33,930 bases of DNA, taken from NCBI GenBank assembly GCA_016840905.1, contig JAEORM010000020.1, positions 1 through 33,930 on the forward strand. Direction: 5' to 3'. The stretch is from Candidatus Gerdarchaeota archaeon. Lineage in GTDB: Archaea > Asgardarchaeota > Heimdallarchaeia > JABLTI01. Within the stretch, counting starts at the first letter, position 1. Every line of letters begins with the position of its first letter. The position numbers and the translations under genes are program-made. Under the pieces are notes generated by a model that worked only from the letters and a program-made list of their open reading frames with translations, did no database searches and was not told the DNA's origin. Positions 8,789 through 16,684 of this stretch are shown here, one piece after another.

Positions 8789-8826
8789 AATAAAGTAGAA
8801 GGTTCAACACCTGCTACTAGTAAAAT

Positions 8827-9093
8827 TTATACTCTGAACAATTGAAGAGCTTCTATTTCACTAACTCCTTTTATGCCTTGCAAAATTTCTTCAAGTTGAT
8901 CTTGTAACCCATCTTGCTCAGCAAAATTAATATCTACAACTAAAGCTACCAAACCAAAAGCAATTGGTCTTTCACCACTAGCAGTGATTTTCATGTCTTC
9001 AGGTAATGCTTTAATAATTCGTTTTTTTATTGTTTCAGGTTTGATTGAAGGATCTTCTGGAAGTATTTTATAAGTTCCAACTATTCTTGCCAT
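8827..9093 (-). CDS. ef1b: Translation elongation factor aEF1-beta
   Basis: An 88-residue ferredoxin-fold guanine nucleotide exchange factor for aEF1-alpha. The archaeal family pattern is complete: MARIVGTYKILPEDPSI, then SGERPIAFGLVALVVD, then IKGVSEIEALQLFRV at the C-terminus. Length is exactly that of the family. It has GGAG 10 nt before its ATG. It lies 84 nt downstream of ileS on the same strand and may be co-transcribed or have its own A+T-rich promoter in that gap. It converges with the ABC ATPase gene. Confidence 0.97.
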   Translation of the reverse strand: MARIVGTYKILPEDPSIKPETIKKRIIKALPEDMKITASGERPIAFGLVALVVDINFAEQDGLQDQLEEILQGIKGVSEIEALQLFRV

Positions 9094-9177
9094 GTTTTTT
9101 ACAGCTCCATTTTTTAATTTGATATTTTTATTTCTAATTTTGCCCGTAATTAAAGGACTTAATATTCTTTTGGATAG

Positions 9178-12100
9178 CTATTTTTTCTCGAGAGGAACGA
9201 TGGTGATAGTAATTTTTATTCCATCTATATTATCATTAATAGTTATACCTTCTTTCTTTGAACCAAATTTGAACTTGGTTGTTAAGGTTTCTGTTTTAAT
9301 ATATTCTTCCCATGCTTCAATTGCTACTTTAGTTTCTTCATCACATTTGATATATAATTCAATATTTTGTGTATATTCTAAATCAGCTTCTTTTCTCATA
9401 GTTTGGATTCTACGGATAATGTCTCTTGCAAGACCTTCTTGTATAAGTTCTTGTGTTAATTCAGTTTTGATAAAAACTTGTCCATTATTAAAGGAGGCAT
9501 CAACATATCCTTCTTTACCACTAGTAATGATTTCAGTGTGCTCAGGTAGAACATCAAAAGTTCCTTCTGTTGTTTTCAATAAAAATTTCTTCTTGGTTCT
9601 TAGATCTTCGGCTGCTTGTTTTGCCTTATCACCAGAAAGATTCTTTAAAGCTTCACCAACAGCAGGGGCATTCTTCTTGAATGCTGGTCCTAAGATTTTG
9701 AAATCAGGCTTAAAGGAATAATCAACCATACCAGTAAGTTCTGTGAGCATTTTTACTTCCTTTACATTAAGTTCTTCTTTAATTTCAGGTAAGAATTGGT
9801 TAGCCATTTTTTGATGGTTTTTTGAACAAACAATAATTAGTTCTTGAACAGGTATCCTTACTTTGATTTTAGCATCAGTTCTAGCAGCTCTACCAGCTTT
9901 AACAATATCAATGCTTAAATCCATAGCTGCTTCAAGTTTTTTGTTAACTTTAGAAGTATCTTCAGTTGGGAAAGCTTCAAAATGAACACTGAGATATTTT
10001 TGTTTCTCAGCTCCTTTATGTAGGTTGGTTACTAAGTTTTGGTACATTTCTTCTGCAGTGAAAGGTATAAATGGCGCTAAAATCTTGGTCAATGTAACAA
10101 GTGTCTCATATAAGGTAATCAAAGCATCTGTTTTATCCTTAGTAATTTCAGAACTCCAAAATCTCTTTCGAGAACGCCTAATGTACCAATTACTTAAATC
10201 TTCAACTACAAATTGATCAATTGCAAATGTTGCTTTATGAGCTTGGAAATCATCCAAACTTGTTTTTACTTCAGTTGCTAAAGTATTTAATTTTGAAATT
10301 AACCAACGATCAAGTTCAGATCTACTTTTTAGATCACTATCGATTTTTCGCGGATCAATATTATCGATGTTAATATTTGTTACGAAGAAATAATACACAT
10401 TCCTTAAAGTATCAAAGAATCTCATTTTAGTTGTTTTAATAATATCAGCAGAAAATCTTGTGGGATTCCAAATAGGTGAGGTAAAGAAATACCATCGCAT
10501 TGGATCAGCTCCAATTATATCATATACATCTGATGGTTTTACCACATTCCCAATATGTTTGCTCATCTTAATGCCTTTTTGGTCTAACACATGGCCCATT
10601 GTCAAACAATTCAAATAAGCTGGTTTATCAAAGAGAGCTGTACTAATAGCTAATAGTGTATAAAACCAACCTCTTGTTTGATCAATTGCTTCTGTGATAA
10701 AATCGATTGGAAAATGCTCCTCGAATTCTTTAGTGTATTCAAATGGACAGTGCCATTGGGCAAATTGAGACGAACCTGATTCATACCAACAATCAATAAC
10801 AAAAGGTTCTCGGACCATTTTTTTATTGCATTTTGAACAGTAAAGGTCAATTTCATCAATCCATGGTTGATGAAGCTCGAAATCTTCTGGTAAATCTTTT
10901 TTCATAAAAGTTAAGAGTTCTTCAACACTGCCAATACATTCTGTATGACCACATGAGCAGATCCAAATAGGTAATGGTGTTCCCCAAAATCGTTCTCTAC
11001 TTAAAGCCCAATCAACAATATTATCAAGAAAGTCACCAAATCTACCATGTTTGAGATGATTAGGCACCCAATTAATTTGTTCATTTGTTGCTAGAATTTG
11101 TTCACGTAATGTGCTCATACGAATAAGCCATGCTTCACGAGCATAATACATAGTTGGTGTTTTACATCGCCAACAGAAACCACTGGTATGTTTTTCTATT
11201 TTTTCAGTTACTAAACGATTCTCATCTCGTAAATATCTGATAATATGTTTGTCAGCATCTTTGATAAACATACCAGCCCAAGGAGTGATTTCTTCTTTGA
11301 ATTTACCATTACCTTCCACTGGTTGAAGGAAGGGTAAATTCTTAATTTGAGCCAATTCATAATCATCAGGACCAAAAGCAGGTGCTGTATGAACAATACC
11401 TGTGCCTTCTTCAGTACTAACAAACTCACCTGTTACAACTCGGAAACCATTCTTTTGATCTTTTGGAGCTAATTTTGCATAAGGAATAAGTTGTTCATAT
11501 CTCATTTCTTCGAGATCTTTACCTTTCATTTCCTTTATAATTTTGTAATCTATTTTACCAATAATGGCTGGAATCCGATCTTTAGCTAAATAATAAAATT
11601 CACCATCAACTTCGATCTTAGCATATTTGATTTTCTCTCCTACCGCTAATCCAACGTTTGAAATAAGTGTCCAAGGTGTAGTAGTCCAAGCTAAAAAGTA
11701 AGTATTTGGTTCACCTACTACTGAGAATTTTATTGTTATAGAAGGATCATCTGTTTCTTTCAGACCTTGTGAATATTCATGACTGCTTAGAGTCACTTCA
11801 CAACGTGGACAGGAAGGAATAACTTTGTGACCTTTAATCAATAATCCTTTTTTCCATAATTCTTTAAGACTCCACCAAACAGATTCAATATAGTAATCTT
11901 CCATAGTAATATAGGCATGATCCATATCAATCCAAAAACCTACTTTTCTGGTCATTTCTTCCCATTCATTAACATATTTCATAACAGATTTCCTACATCG
12001 ATTGTTGAATTCCTTAATGCCATATTCAACAATTTCAGGTTTGGAATTTAGACCTAATTCTTTTTCAACTTCGATTTCAACAGGTAAACCATGACAATCC

Positions 12101-12363
12101 CAACCACCAATAAGAGGAGAAATAAAGAAACCATTCATTGTTTTATATCGCAAGTAAAGATCCTTTAAGCATCTTGTTAAGACATGACCTACATGTGGTA
12201 AACCATTAGCAGTAGGTGGACCTTCCAAGAAAATATATTTTTTATTATTTTTTCTATCTACTCTTAATTTGTGGAAAACATCTTCTTTATCCCAGAAATT
12301 CAAAATTTGATTTTCGATATCTGGTATTTGAACAAATGTTTTGACTTCTTTGAAAATTGGCAT
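9178..12363 (-). CDS. ileS: Isoleucyl-tRNA synthetase
   Basis: A 1061-residue class I synthetase that charges tRNA-Ile and edits valine. Motifs: PPTANGLPHVGH (HIGH box, 57-60), GWDCHGLPVEIEVEKELG, CPRCEVTLSSHE at the start of the CP1 editing region, AWTTTPWTL in the editing core, DQTRGWFYT, and KMSKH (near 598), followed by the anticodon-binding domain and a long C-terminal extension. The wording in the CP1 and KMSKH regions (FWIDMD, YIESVWW, LSSHE, MSKHIGNVV) resembles the long IleS2 type shared by some bacteria and eukaryotes. A GAGGT Shine-Dalgarno precedes the ATG by 7 nt. Confidence 0.97.
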   Translation of the reverse strand: MPIFKEVKTFVQIPDIENQILNFWDKEDVFHKLRVDRKNNKKYIFLEGPPTANGLPHVGHVLTRCLKDLYLRYKTMNGFFISPLIGGWDCHGLPVEIEVEKELGLNSKPEIVEYGIKEFNNRCRKSVMKYVNEWEEMTRKVGFWIDMDHAYITMEDYYIESVWWSLKELWKKGLLIKGHKVIPSCPRCEVTLSSHEYSQGLKETDDPSITIKFSVVGEPNTYFLAWTTTPWTLISNVGLAVGEKIKYAKIEVDGEFYYLAKDRIPAIIGKIDYKIIKEMKGKDLEEMRYEQLIPYAKLAPKDQKNGFRVVTGEFVSTEEGTGIVHTAPAFGPDDYELAQIKNLPFLQPVEGNGKFKEEITPWAGMFIKDADKHIIRYLRDENRLVTEKIEKHTSGFCWRCKTPTMYYAREAWLIRMSTLREQILATNEQINWVPNHLKHGRFGDFLDNIVDWALSRERFWGTPLPIWICSCGHTECIGSVEELLTFMKKDLPEDFELHQPWIDEIDLYCSKCNKKMVREPFVIDCWYESGSSQFAQWHCPFEYTKEFEEHFPIDFITEAIDQTRGWFYTLLAISTALFDKPAYLNCLTMGHVLDQKGIKMSKHIGNVVKPSDVYDIIGADPMRWYFFTSPIWNPTRFSADIIKTTKMRFFDTLRNVYYFFVTNINIDNIDPRKIDSDLKSRSELDRWLISKLNTLATEVKTSLDDFQAHKATFAIDQFVVEDLSNWYIRRSRKRFWSSEITKDKTDALITLYETLVTLTKILAPFIPFTAEEMYQNLVTNLHKGAEKQKYLSVHFEAFPTEDTSKVNKKLEAAMDLSIDIVKAGRAARTDAKIKVRIPVQELIIVCSKNHQKMANQFLPEIKEELNVKEVKMLTELTGMVDYSFKPDFKILGPAFKKNAPAVGEALKNLSGDKAKQAAEDLRTKKKFLLKTTEGTFDVLPEHTEIITSGKEGYVDASFNNGQVFIKTELTQELIQEGLARDIIRRIQTMRKEADLEYTQNIELYIKCDEETKVAIEAWEEYIKTETLTTKFKFGSKKEGITINDNIDGIKITITIVPLEKK

Positions 12364-12416
12364 TCTATTTACCTCATTATTTAAAATAAACTTTTTAATT
12401 AGACTACTATCTCTCG

Positions 12417-12445
12417 AAAATCTTTAGTGACTTTAAAGATTTTTT
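12417..12445. promoter_or_regulatory. 10-bp perfect hairpin plus T-run between ileS and the divergent small gene
   Basis: AAAATCTTTA and TAAAGATTTT form a perfect 10-bp stem with a 7-nt loop (12427-12433), and the plus strand runs into TTTTTT at 12440-12445. It lies 54 nt upstream of the ileS start and 74 nt upstream of the next plus-strand start. It could be an operator, part of the ileS leader, or a terminator for plus-strand (ileS-antisense) transcripts. Confidence 0.4.
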
Positions 12446-12518
12446 CATTGAATAGTTTTCAAAAAATAAAACAATTCTTCCGAAATTATTATGAAATCAA
12501 AGAACATACCATTTACTT

Positions 12519-12800
12519 ATGTCAGAAAATTCCGTTACACCAGAATCTGATGATCAACAATCAACTGAATTAGAACAATCCATCAAAGAAAAGAAAGTCA
12601 ATTGGCGTTCTTTTATTAAGGTTAGTGGGTTTACAATAACTTTTACAGCAATTTCAATTTTGCTTATTACTATAGGTTTAATATTATTCTATAAAACTGA
12701 AGCTGTTTTAAGAACTAATGTTGGTTTTTGGATGATTCTAGCAGGTGTGATTGTTTTTCTATTAACTGTGATTCTAGGTTTTGAAAAAATAGACTATTAA
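12519..12800 (+). CDS. Small two-span membrane protein, unknown function
   Basis: A 93-residue protein with no recognised family. The first 30 residues are hydrophilic and rich in Ser, Gln and Glu. Two hydrophobic segments follow at about 36-57 (ITFTAISILLITIGLILF) and 67-88 (VGFWMILAGVIVFLLTVIL), with a basic stretch KEKKVNWR before the first. This predicts a cytosolic N-terminus and a helical hairpin in the membrane. No clear Shine-Dalgarno is seen, so it may be leaderless or nearly so. It converges with the zinc ribbon gene. Confidence 0.65.
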   Translation: MSENSVTPESDDQQSTELEQSIKEKKVNWRSFIKVSGFTITFTAISILLITIGLILFYKTEAVLRTNVGFWMILAGVIVFLLTVILGFEKIDY

Positions 12801-12814
12801 TTTCATTGATTTTC

Positions 12815-13015
12815 TCATTTTTTGTAATCTTTTTCAGACCAAGAGGACATACGAATATTCTCACTTTTACAATTGGGGCAAGCTGTTCGTTGGTAGATCA
12901 ACCCGTCTTCTTCTTTAGAAATATACTCAGCTTCTGCAAATCTGTTATTACAATCATTACAGATATAAACATCTGGTCTCCAAACATCACTTTCTGGTTT
13001 CTCTTTGTTAGGCAA
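12815..13015 (-). CDS. Small zinc-ribbon protein
   Basis: Two CxxC knuckles, YICNDCNNRF and ACPNCKSENIRM, spaced about 25 residues apart, make a classic zinc ribbon in a 66-residue acidic-to-neutral protein. No further family is recognised; proteins of this kind occur in transcription and translation factors. The frame is open to a TTG at 13030, but a GGTGA element at about 13022-13026 sits 6 nt before the TTG at 13015. That matches other genes in the window, so the shorter start is preferred. Confidence 0.7.
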   Translation of the reverse strand: MPNKEKPESDVWRPDVYICNDCNNRFAEAEYISKEEDGLIYQRTACPNCKSENIRMSSWSEKDYKK

Positions 13016-13097
13016 CTTTTTTTCACCCAATTAGTTATTATATCTTGCACTAAAAGTATTAATACCTTTTGTGGCTAATAAATTGAAATACTAGCTG

Positions 13098-13129
13098 TTC
13101 TTTTTAAAAGATAAATAATTCTTTTTAAA
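13098..13129. repeat. Direct repeat of TTCTTTTTAAA, 21 bp apart
   Basis: Two exact 11-bp copies at 13098-13108 and 13119-13129, start-to-start 21 bp, about two helical turns. They lie in the gap between the zinc-ribbon gene (minus strand) and the membrane-protein gene (plus strand). They could be tandem operator half-sites or promoter elements of the zinc-ribbon gene. Confidence 0.35.
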
Positions 13130-13157
13130 GCATTATTACATTAGAAGTTTGAATAAT

Positions 13158-13167
13158 ACTTTTATAT
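13158..13167 (+). promoter_or_regulatory. Candidate TATA box for the four-span membrane protein gene
   Basis: The sequence CTTTTATATA lies about 80 nt upstream of the ATG at 13247, which would place the transcription start near 13190. It is an A+T-rich match by eye only. Confidence 0.35.
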
Positions 13168-13246
13168 ATGATAATAATTTTATTGAAGAAGAAATTCAAA
13201 AAGTCCTAAAAGATACTAAAGATTTGCTAGGAGTTGCATAACTACC

Positions 13247-13717
13247 ATGTCTGTTTGGCGCAACAAAATAAATAGAACAATACTTATCTCATCAATATTC
13301 TTTGTGTTGATATTAGCAATTATAATCTTATTTGCTGTCTTTCCATATCAAGATAAACCGACTACTGGTTTAAACTGGGTCTTTAAACCCTGGGCTTGGG
13401 TATGTGTTATAGGGTTCCTATTTTGGGGAATTTACTTTAATTCTGTTTTATTAGTCGGTAGTATTCGTGAGAAAATGAATGCTCTACCAGGTTGGACTGA
13501 AATGGTCATTTGTATGCTTTTAACCACTCTCCCAGCTATATTTATTGGGTACCTAGCTAATTACAGCATACCTGATGATCCACCAATGGCTGATAATTTA
13601 GTTAATGTACTTAAATGGGTACCATTCTTTATTACTCTTGGTGGGGTTATTCTCATAACTCTTTGGGTTCTCTTATCCAAAACTTCTCGAGATGAAACCA
13701 CAGCAGCTAGAACTTAA
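13247..13717 (+). CDS. Four-span membrane protein, unknown function
   Basis: A 156-residue protein not assigned to a family. Four hydrophobic segments are clear: about 11-32 (ILISSIFFVLILAIIILF), 47-70 (WAWVCVIGFLFWGIYF), 80-102 (MVICMLLTTLPAIFIGYLA) and 124-145 (VPFFITLGGVILITLWVLL). Short loops and a hydrophilic C-terminal tail follow. A GGAG lies 13 nt before the ATG, a rather long spacing. It stands alone: upstream is the divergent zinc-ribbon gene and downstream a probable terminator and a long gene-free stretch. Confidence 0.7.
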   Translation: MSVWRNKINRTILISSIFFVLILAIIILFAVFPYQDKPTTGLNWVFKPWAWVCVIGFLFWGIYFNSVLLVGSIREKMNALPGWTEMVICMLLTTLPAIFIGYLANYSIPDDPPMADNLVNVLKWVPFFITLGGVILITLWVLLSKTSRDETTAART

Positions 13718-13738
13718 GGAAGAACTTTTTTCCTTTTT
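13716..13738 (+). terminator. Hairpin and T-run at the end of the four-span membrane protein gene
   Basis: AAGGAA (13716-13721) pairs with TTCCTT (13730-13735) around an 8-nt loop, and T residues continue to 13738. It overlaps the stop codon. The stem is short, so this is a modest candidate. Confidence 0.4.
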
Positions 13739-14057
13739 CACTTTTATTACTCATTTTTTTAGTTCTATTAGTATTAAAAAGGGCTATTACTTTTCACTCT
13801 TTAGGTAAAACTTATTTATACAAAGAAAAACATTTTGACATGTAAGGCAAAAAACCCTCAAAAAAGGTCCAGCAATATACTAAAAAATTTACTCTTTCGA
13901 TTGGACCAAGCCCCCATAAAATTTCATGAATATAATCATCATCTTCATGATTATTGATGAAATTTGATTTTTTCATTGGAAAAGAATGGGGACATACAAG
14001 GAAAATTTGCTTTGATAAAAAAACGATTAAGAAAAACTTAGGAAAAAGGTGAAAACT
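13739..14057 (+). other. Gene-free stretch before SBDS with two inverted repeats; possible leader or small RNA
   Basis: No convincing coding frame is present. A TATA-like TTATTTATA (13812-13820) could start a transcript near 13840. Within that transcript are GGTCCA (13866-13871) pairing with TGGACC (13902-13907), and then a strong two-part hairpin at 13919-13965 followed by TTTTTT. A poly-A-rich stretch and a GGTGA element lead into the SBDS ATG. I compared it by eye with tRNA, SRP RNA, RNase P RNA and C/D-box RNA hallmarks and recognise none. Confidence 0.45.
13919..13973 (+). terminator. Two-tier hairpin with U-tract upstream of SBDS (terminator or attenuator candidate)
   Basis: The outer stem AAATTTCAT (13919-13927) pairs perfectly with ATGAAATTT (13957-13965). 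After a small internal loop the inner stem ATAATCAT (13932-13939) pairs with ATGATTAT (13947-13954) across a 7-nt loop. Six T follow at 13968-13973. It lies 85 nt before the SBDS start and 200 nt after the previous gene, so it could end a separate small RNA or attenuate the SBDS-exosome transcript. Confidence 0.5.
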
Positions 14058-14795
14058 ATGTCACATGATTCCGGCGAAAGACGACAATATATTGATTTGG
14101 AAAGTAAAGCTTTGATAAAATATTCATTTCGAAACCAGAAATTCGAAATAATAGTTGATCCTGAAGCAGCGTTAAATTACAAGAAGGGTGAAGATATCCC
14201 CATAAATGAAATTGTCGAAGGATTTGTAGTCTTTCATAATGCCACAAAAGGGGAAAAAGCTTCTGAAGTTATTCTCGAACAGATTTTTGATACTACTGAT
14301 GAAGCAGAAATTGTAAAAATAATCCTCGAAAAAGGAGCTTTACAATTAACACAAAACCAACGCAAAGAGCTTTTGAAAGAAAAGATTGATGAAATTATAA
14401 ATTTCATTCATGTTCATTGTATTAATCCACAAACAAATAAACCACATCCACCTGCAAGAATTGAATCTGCAATGGATGAAGCCGGGGTAAATATTGATTT
14501 TGTTTTACCCGCTGATAAACAAGCAAAAGCTATCATTAAGCAAATCCAAACTATTATTCCCATAAAATTGGAATCTGTTGTCCTTGCAGTAAAAATAGCC
14601 CCTGATTTTACAGGTCCAGCTTATGGTATTGTTTCTGGTGCTGGTGAATTATTAGAGGACCAATGGGGCAATGATGGTTCTTGGTATGCAAAGGTTGAAA
14701 TGCCTTCTGGAAAACAAGCTGATTTTCTTGATAAAATCAATCAATTGACAAAAGGCAATGCTGAAGTTAAAATTATTGAAAGAAAAAGTGAATAA
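14058..14795 (+). CDS. sbds: SBDS-family ribosome maturation protein
   Basis: The archaeal SBDS homologue, a three-domain protein acting in late large-subunit maturation. The N-terminal FYSH domain is seen in the region with YIDLESKALIKYSF, ILEQIFDTTDEAEIVKIIL and LQLTQNQRKELL; the middle domain contains FIHVHCINPQTNKPHPPARIESAM; the C-terminal ferredoxin-like domain ends in LTKGNAEVKII. An upstream GTG at 14049 is open in frame, but it belongs to the GGTGA Shine-Dalgarno 6 nt before the ATG at 14058, giving 245 residues. It is the first gene of the exosome cluster, with rrp4 starting 23 nt after its stop. Confidence 0.96.
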   Translation: MSHDSGERRQYIDLESKALIKYSFRNQKFEIIVDPEAALNYKKGEDIPINEIVEGFVVFHNATKGEKASEVILEQIFDTTDEAEIVKIILEKGALQLTQNQRKELLKEKIDEIINFIHVHCINPQTNKPHPPARIESAMDEAGVNIDFVLPADKQAKAIIKQIQTIIPIKLESVVLAVKIAPDFTGPAYGIVSGAGELLEDQWGNDGSWYAKVEMPSGKQADFLDKINQLTKGNAEVKIIERKSE

Positions 14796-14818
14796 AATAA
14801 GAAACGGTGAAAAAAGAA

Positions 14819-15577
14819 ATGCCTATTTTAATTAATGACCGATCCATGGTGACTCCAGGAGAAGTTATTGCTGAAGGGGATTATACGATAGGTCCTAATG
14901 TTTACAGGAGTAATAAGCAAGTAATCTCTCAAGTCATCGGATTAGTTACAATAAAGGATAATAATATTAGTGTTGTATCCTTAAAAGGGAAATATATTCC
15001 AAGAGTTGGTGATCTTGTTATTGGTAAGGTTACTGATGCATCACTTAATTCATGGACCGTTGATATCTCAAGTCCATATCCTGGAATATTGAAGCCATCT
15101 TCATCATTAGATAAAAGATTTGATCCAGTAAAAGATCAAACCAGAAAAATCTTTGATGTAGGTGATGTAATTGTTGCTAAAGTATTTTCATTTGATAGAA
15201 CACGTGATCCAGTACTTACTCTTAGAGATGGCAATCGTTCACAATCAACACCATATTTAGGTAAGCTTGTAGGTGGTCGAGTTGTTGATGTCAGTCCTTC
15301 AAAAATACCACGACTTATTGGTCGAAGAGGAAGCATGATTTCAACTATTAAGCAATACACTAACAGTCGAATGATTGTTGGACAAAACGGTCGAGTTTGG
15401 TTTAAAGGTAATTCCTTTGAGGAAGAATATCTCGTTCTTCAAGCAATAGAAAAAATCGATCGAGAAGCACATACAACAGGGCTTACTGATAGAGTGAAAG
15501 AATTCTTAGAAGAAGCTAAGAAAGAAATGATGAAAAATAAACCTGATGAAGTGAAGAAGGAGGAACCCCAAAAATAA
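14819..15577 (+). CDS. rrp4: Exosome RNA-binding subunit Rrp4
   Basis: A cap subunit of the archaeal exosome that recruits RNA to the Rrp41/Rrp42 ring. An N-terminal domain (to about residue 55) is followed by an S1 domain (PRVGDLVIGKVTDASLNSWTVD onward) and a KH domain with IGRRGSMI as the GxxG loop. About 252 residues from the ATG at 14819, which lies 8 nt after GGTGA; the GTG in that motif at 14807 is a false upstream start. The last 25 residues are lysine- and glutamate-rich. rrp41 follows after a 45-nt gap. Confidence 0.96.
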   Translation: MPILINDRSMVTPGEVIAEGDYTIGPNVYRSNKQVISQVIGLVTIKDNNISVVSLKGKYIPRVGDLVIGKVTDASLNSWTVDISSPYPGILKPSSSLDKRFDPVKDQTRKIFDVGDVIVAKVFSFDRTRDPVLTLRDGNRSQSTPYLGKLVGGRVVDVSPSKIPRLIGRRGSMISTIKQYTNSRMIVGQNGRVWFKGNSFEEEYLVLQAIEKIDREAHTTGLTDRVKEFLEEAKKEMMKNKPDEVKKEEPQK

Positions 15578-15622
15578 TGGGGATTTCATTTGAATCAATA
15601 ATGATTATATTTGGTGAAAAAA

Positions 15623-16666
15623 ATGTCAGATAATAAAGAAGAAGTTGTTTTAATAACTAAGGATGGCATTCGACATGATGGTCGTAAAAAAGATGATTTA
15701 AGAAATATCTCTTTTGAAGTCGGTGTCTTAGATCAAGCAGATGGTTCTGCATTAATTGAATGGGGTAAGAATAAAATCTTGGCAGCTGTTTATGGTCCAA
15801 GAGAGTTACATCCCAAACATATGGCTCTTCCTGATAGAGCATTGATTAGATGTGAATATCGAATGGCTACCTTTTCGGTTTCTGATCGAAAAAGTCCTGC
15901 TCCAAAACGAAGAGAAAAAGAAATATCCAAAATTCTAGGCGAAGCTCTAGAACCAGCAATATTTAACTATCTCTATCCTAGATCTGTTATTGATGTTTTT
16001 ATTGAAATATTACAAGCAGATGGTGGATCACGAGTAGCTTCAGTAACTGCTGCTTCATTAGCATTAGCAGATGCTGGTGTTCCAATGAGAGATTTGGTAG
16101 TCGGTTGTGCTGCAGGAAGATTAGGCGATTATGTTGTCCTAGATCTTGATGATGTTGAAGATAAGGAAGGAGAAGGCGATTTACCTTTAGCTTATTTACC
16201 TCAACTTGATCAAATAGTGTTATTACAATCAGATGGTACCTTCACTGCTCCTCAATTTAAGGAAGCTTTAGATATGCTTATTCCAGCTTGTAAGAAAATC
16301 TACGAAAAACAACGTGCTGCTCTAACTACAAAATATTCACGAATAACTGAAGAAGTTGTTGACACACTAGAAGATACAGAAGAAAAACATCTTGACCAAG
16401 CAGAAACAAAGCAACCTGTAGAAGAAAAGAAGGTTGATGATAAAAAACCTGAAGACAAGAAAACAGACGAAAAGAAATCTGTTGAGAAGAAAGATGAAGT
16501 AAAGGATTCAAAAGCAGATGAAACAAAAGCTTCTGCAAAGGATTCCAAGAAAGCTACTGAAAAAACAGAAGCTCAAGATGATAAAAAGAAGGAGAAAAAA
16601 CCTTCCTCTAAAAAGAGAGAATCAAAGAAACCTACCTCTGAGCCAAAAGAGGCGGAGAAGAAATAA
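15623..16666 (+). CDS. rrp41: Exosome catalytic subunit Rrp41 with a long charged C-terminal tail
   Basis: The active RNase PH-fold subunit of the exosome; with Rrp42 it forms the hexameric phosphorolytic 3'-5' ring. The catalytic domain covers about residues 10-238: RHDGRKKDDLRNISFEVGVL, FSVSDRKSPAPKRREKEIS, QADGGSRVASVTAASLALADAG, and VLDLDDVEDKEGEGDLPLA with the acidic residues of the active site. From about residue 242 a 105-residue tail follows, almost entirely Lys, Glu, Asp, Ser and Thr, roughly doubling the usual short archaeal C-terminus. ATG 15623 is chosen over TTG 15611 because GGTGA sits 5 nt upstream of it. Confidence 0.95.
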   Translation: MSDNKEEVVLITKDGIRHDGRKKDDLRNISFEVGVLDQADGSALIEWGKNKILAAVYGPRELHPKHMALPDRALIRCEYRMATFSVSDRKSPAPKRREKEISKILGEALEPAIFNYLYPRSVIDVFIEILQADGGSRVASVTAASLALADAGVPMRDLVVGCAAGRLGDYVVLDLDDVEDKEGEGDLPLAYLPQLDQIVLLQSDGTFTAPQFKEALDMLIPACKKIYEKQRAALTTKYSRITEEVVDTLEDTEEKHLDQAETKQPVEEKKVDDKKPEDKKTDEKKSVEKKDEVKDSKADETKASAKDSKKATEKTEAQDDKKKEKKPSSKKRESKKPTSEPKEAEKK

Positions 16667-16684
16667 TCCCGGAGGACAAAAACA

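Noticed and set aside
9092..9721. Long plus-strand frame opposite the ileS 3' end
   Set aside because: Shadow of a strongly supported IleRS coding sequence; hydrophobic composition is typical of antisense to charged regions.
12806..13078. Plus-strand frame overlapping the zinc-ribbon gene
   Set aside because: The opposite strand has two proper CxxC knuckles and a GGTGA start; the plus frame looks like random hydrophobic codons.
13149..13241. A 30-codon TTG-started frame just before the membrane-protein gene
   Set aside because: It has no clear Shine-Dalgarno and the TATA-like site at 13158-13167 lies within it, so a transcript from there would not contain its start.
13840..13975. A known structured RNA (tRNA, SRP, RNase P, C/D box)
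   Set aside because: No clover-leaf, no RNase P or SRP core motifs, and a C-box-like TGATGA without a matching D box.
16300..16548. Antisense frames opposite the Rrp41 tail (Ser/Phe-rich)
   Set aside because: They are the mirror image of Lys/Glu-rich codons; no start signal and no family resemblance.
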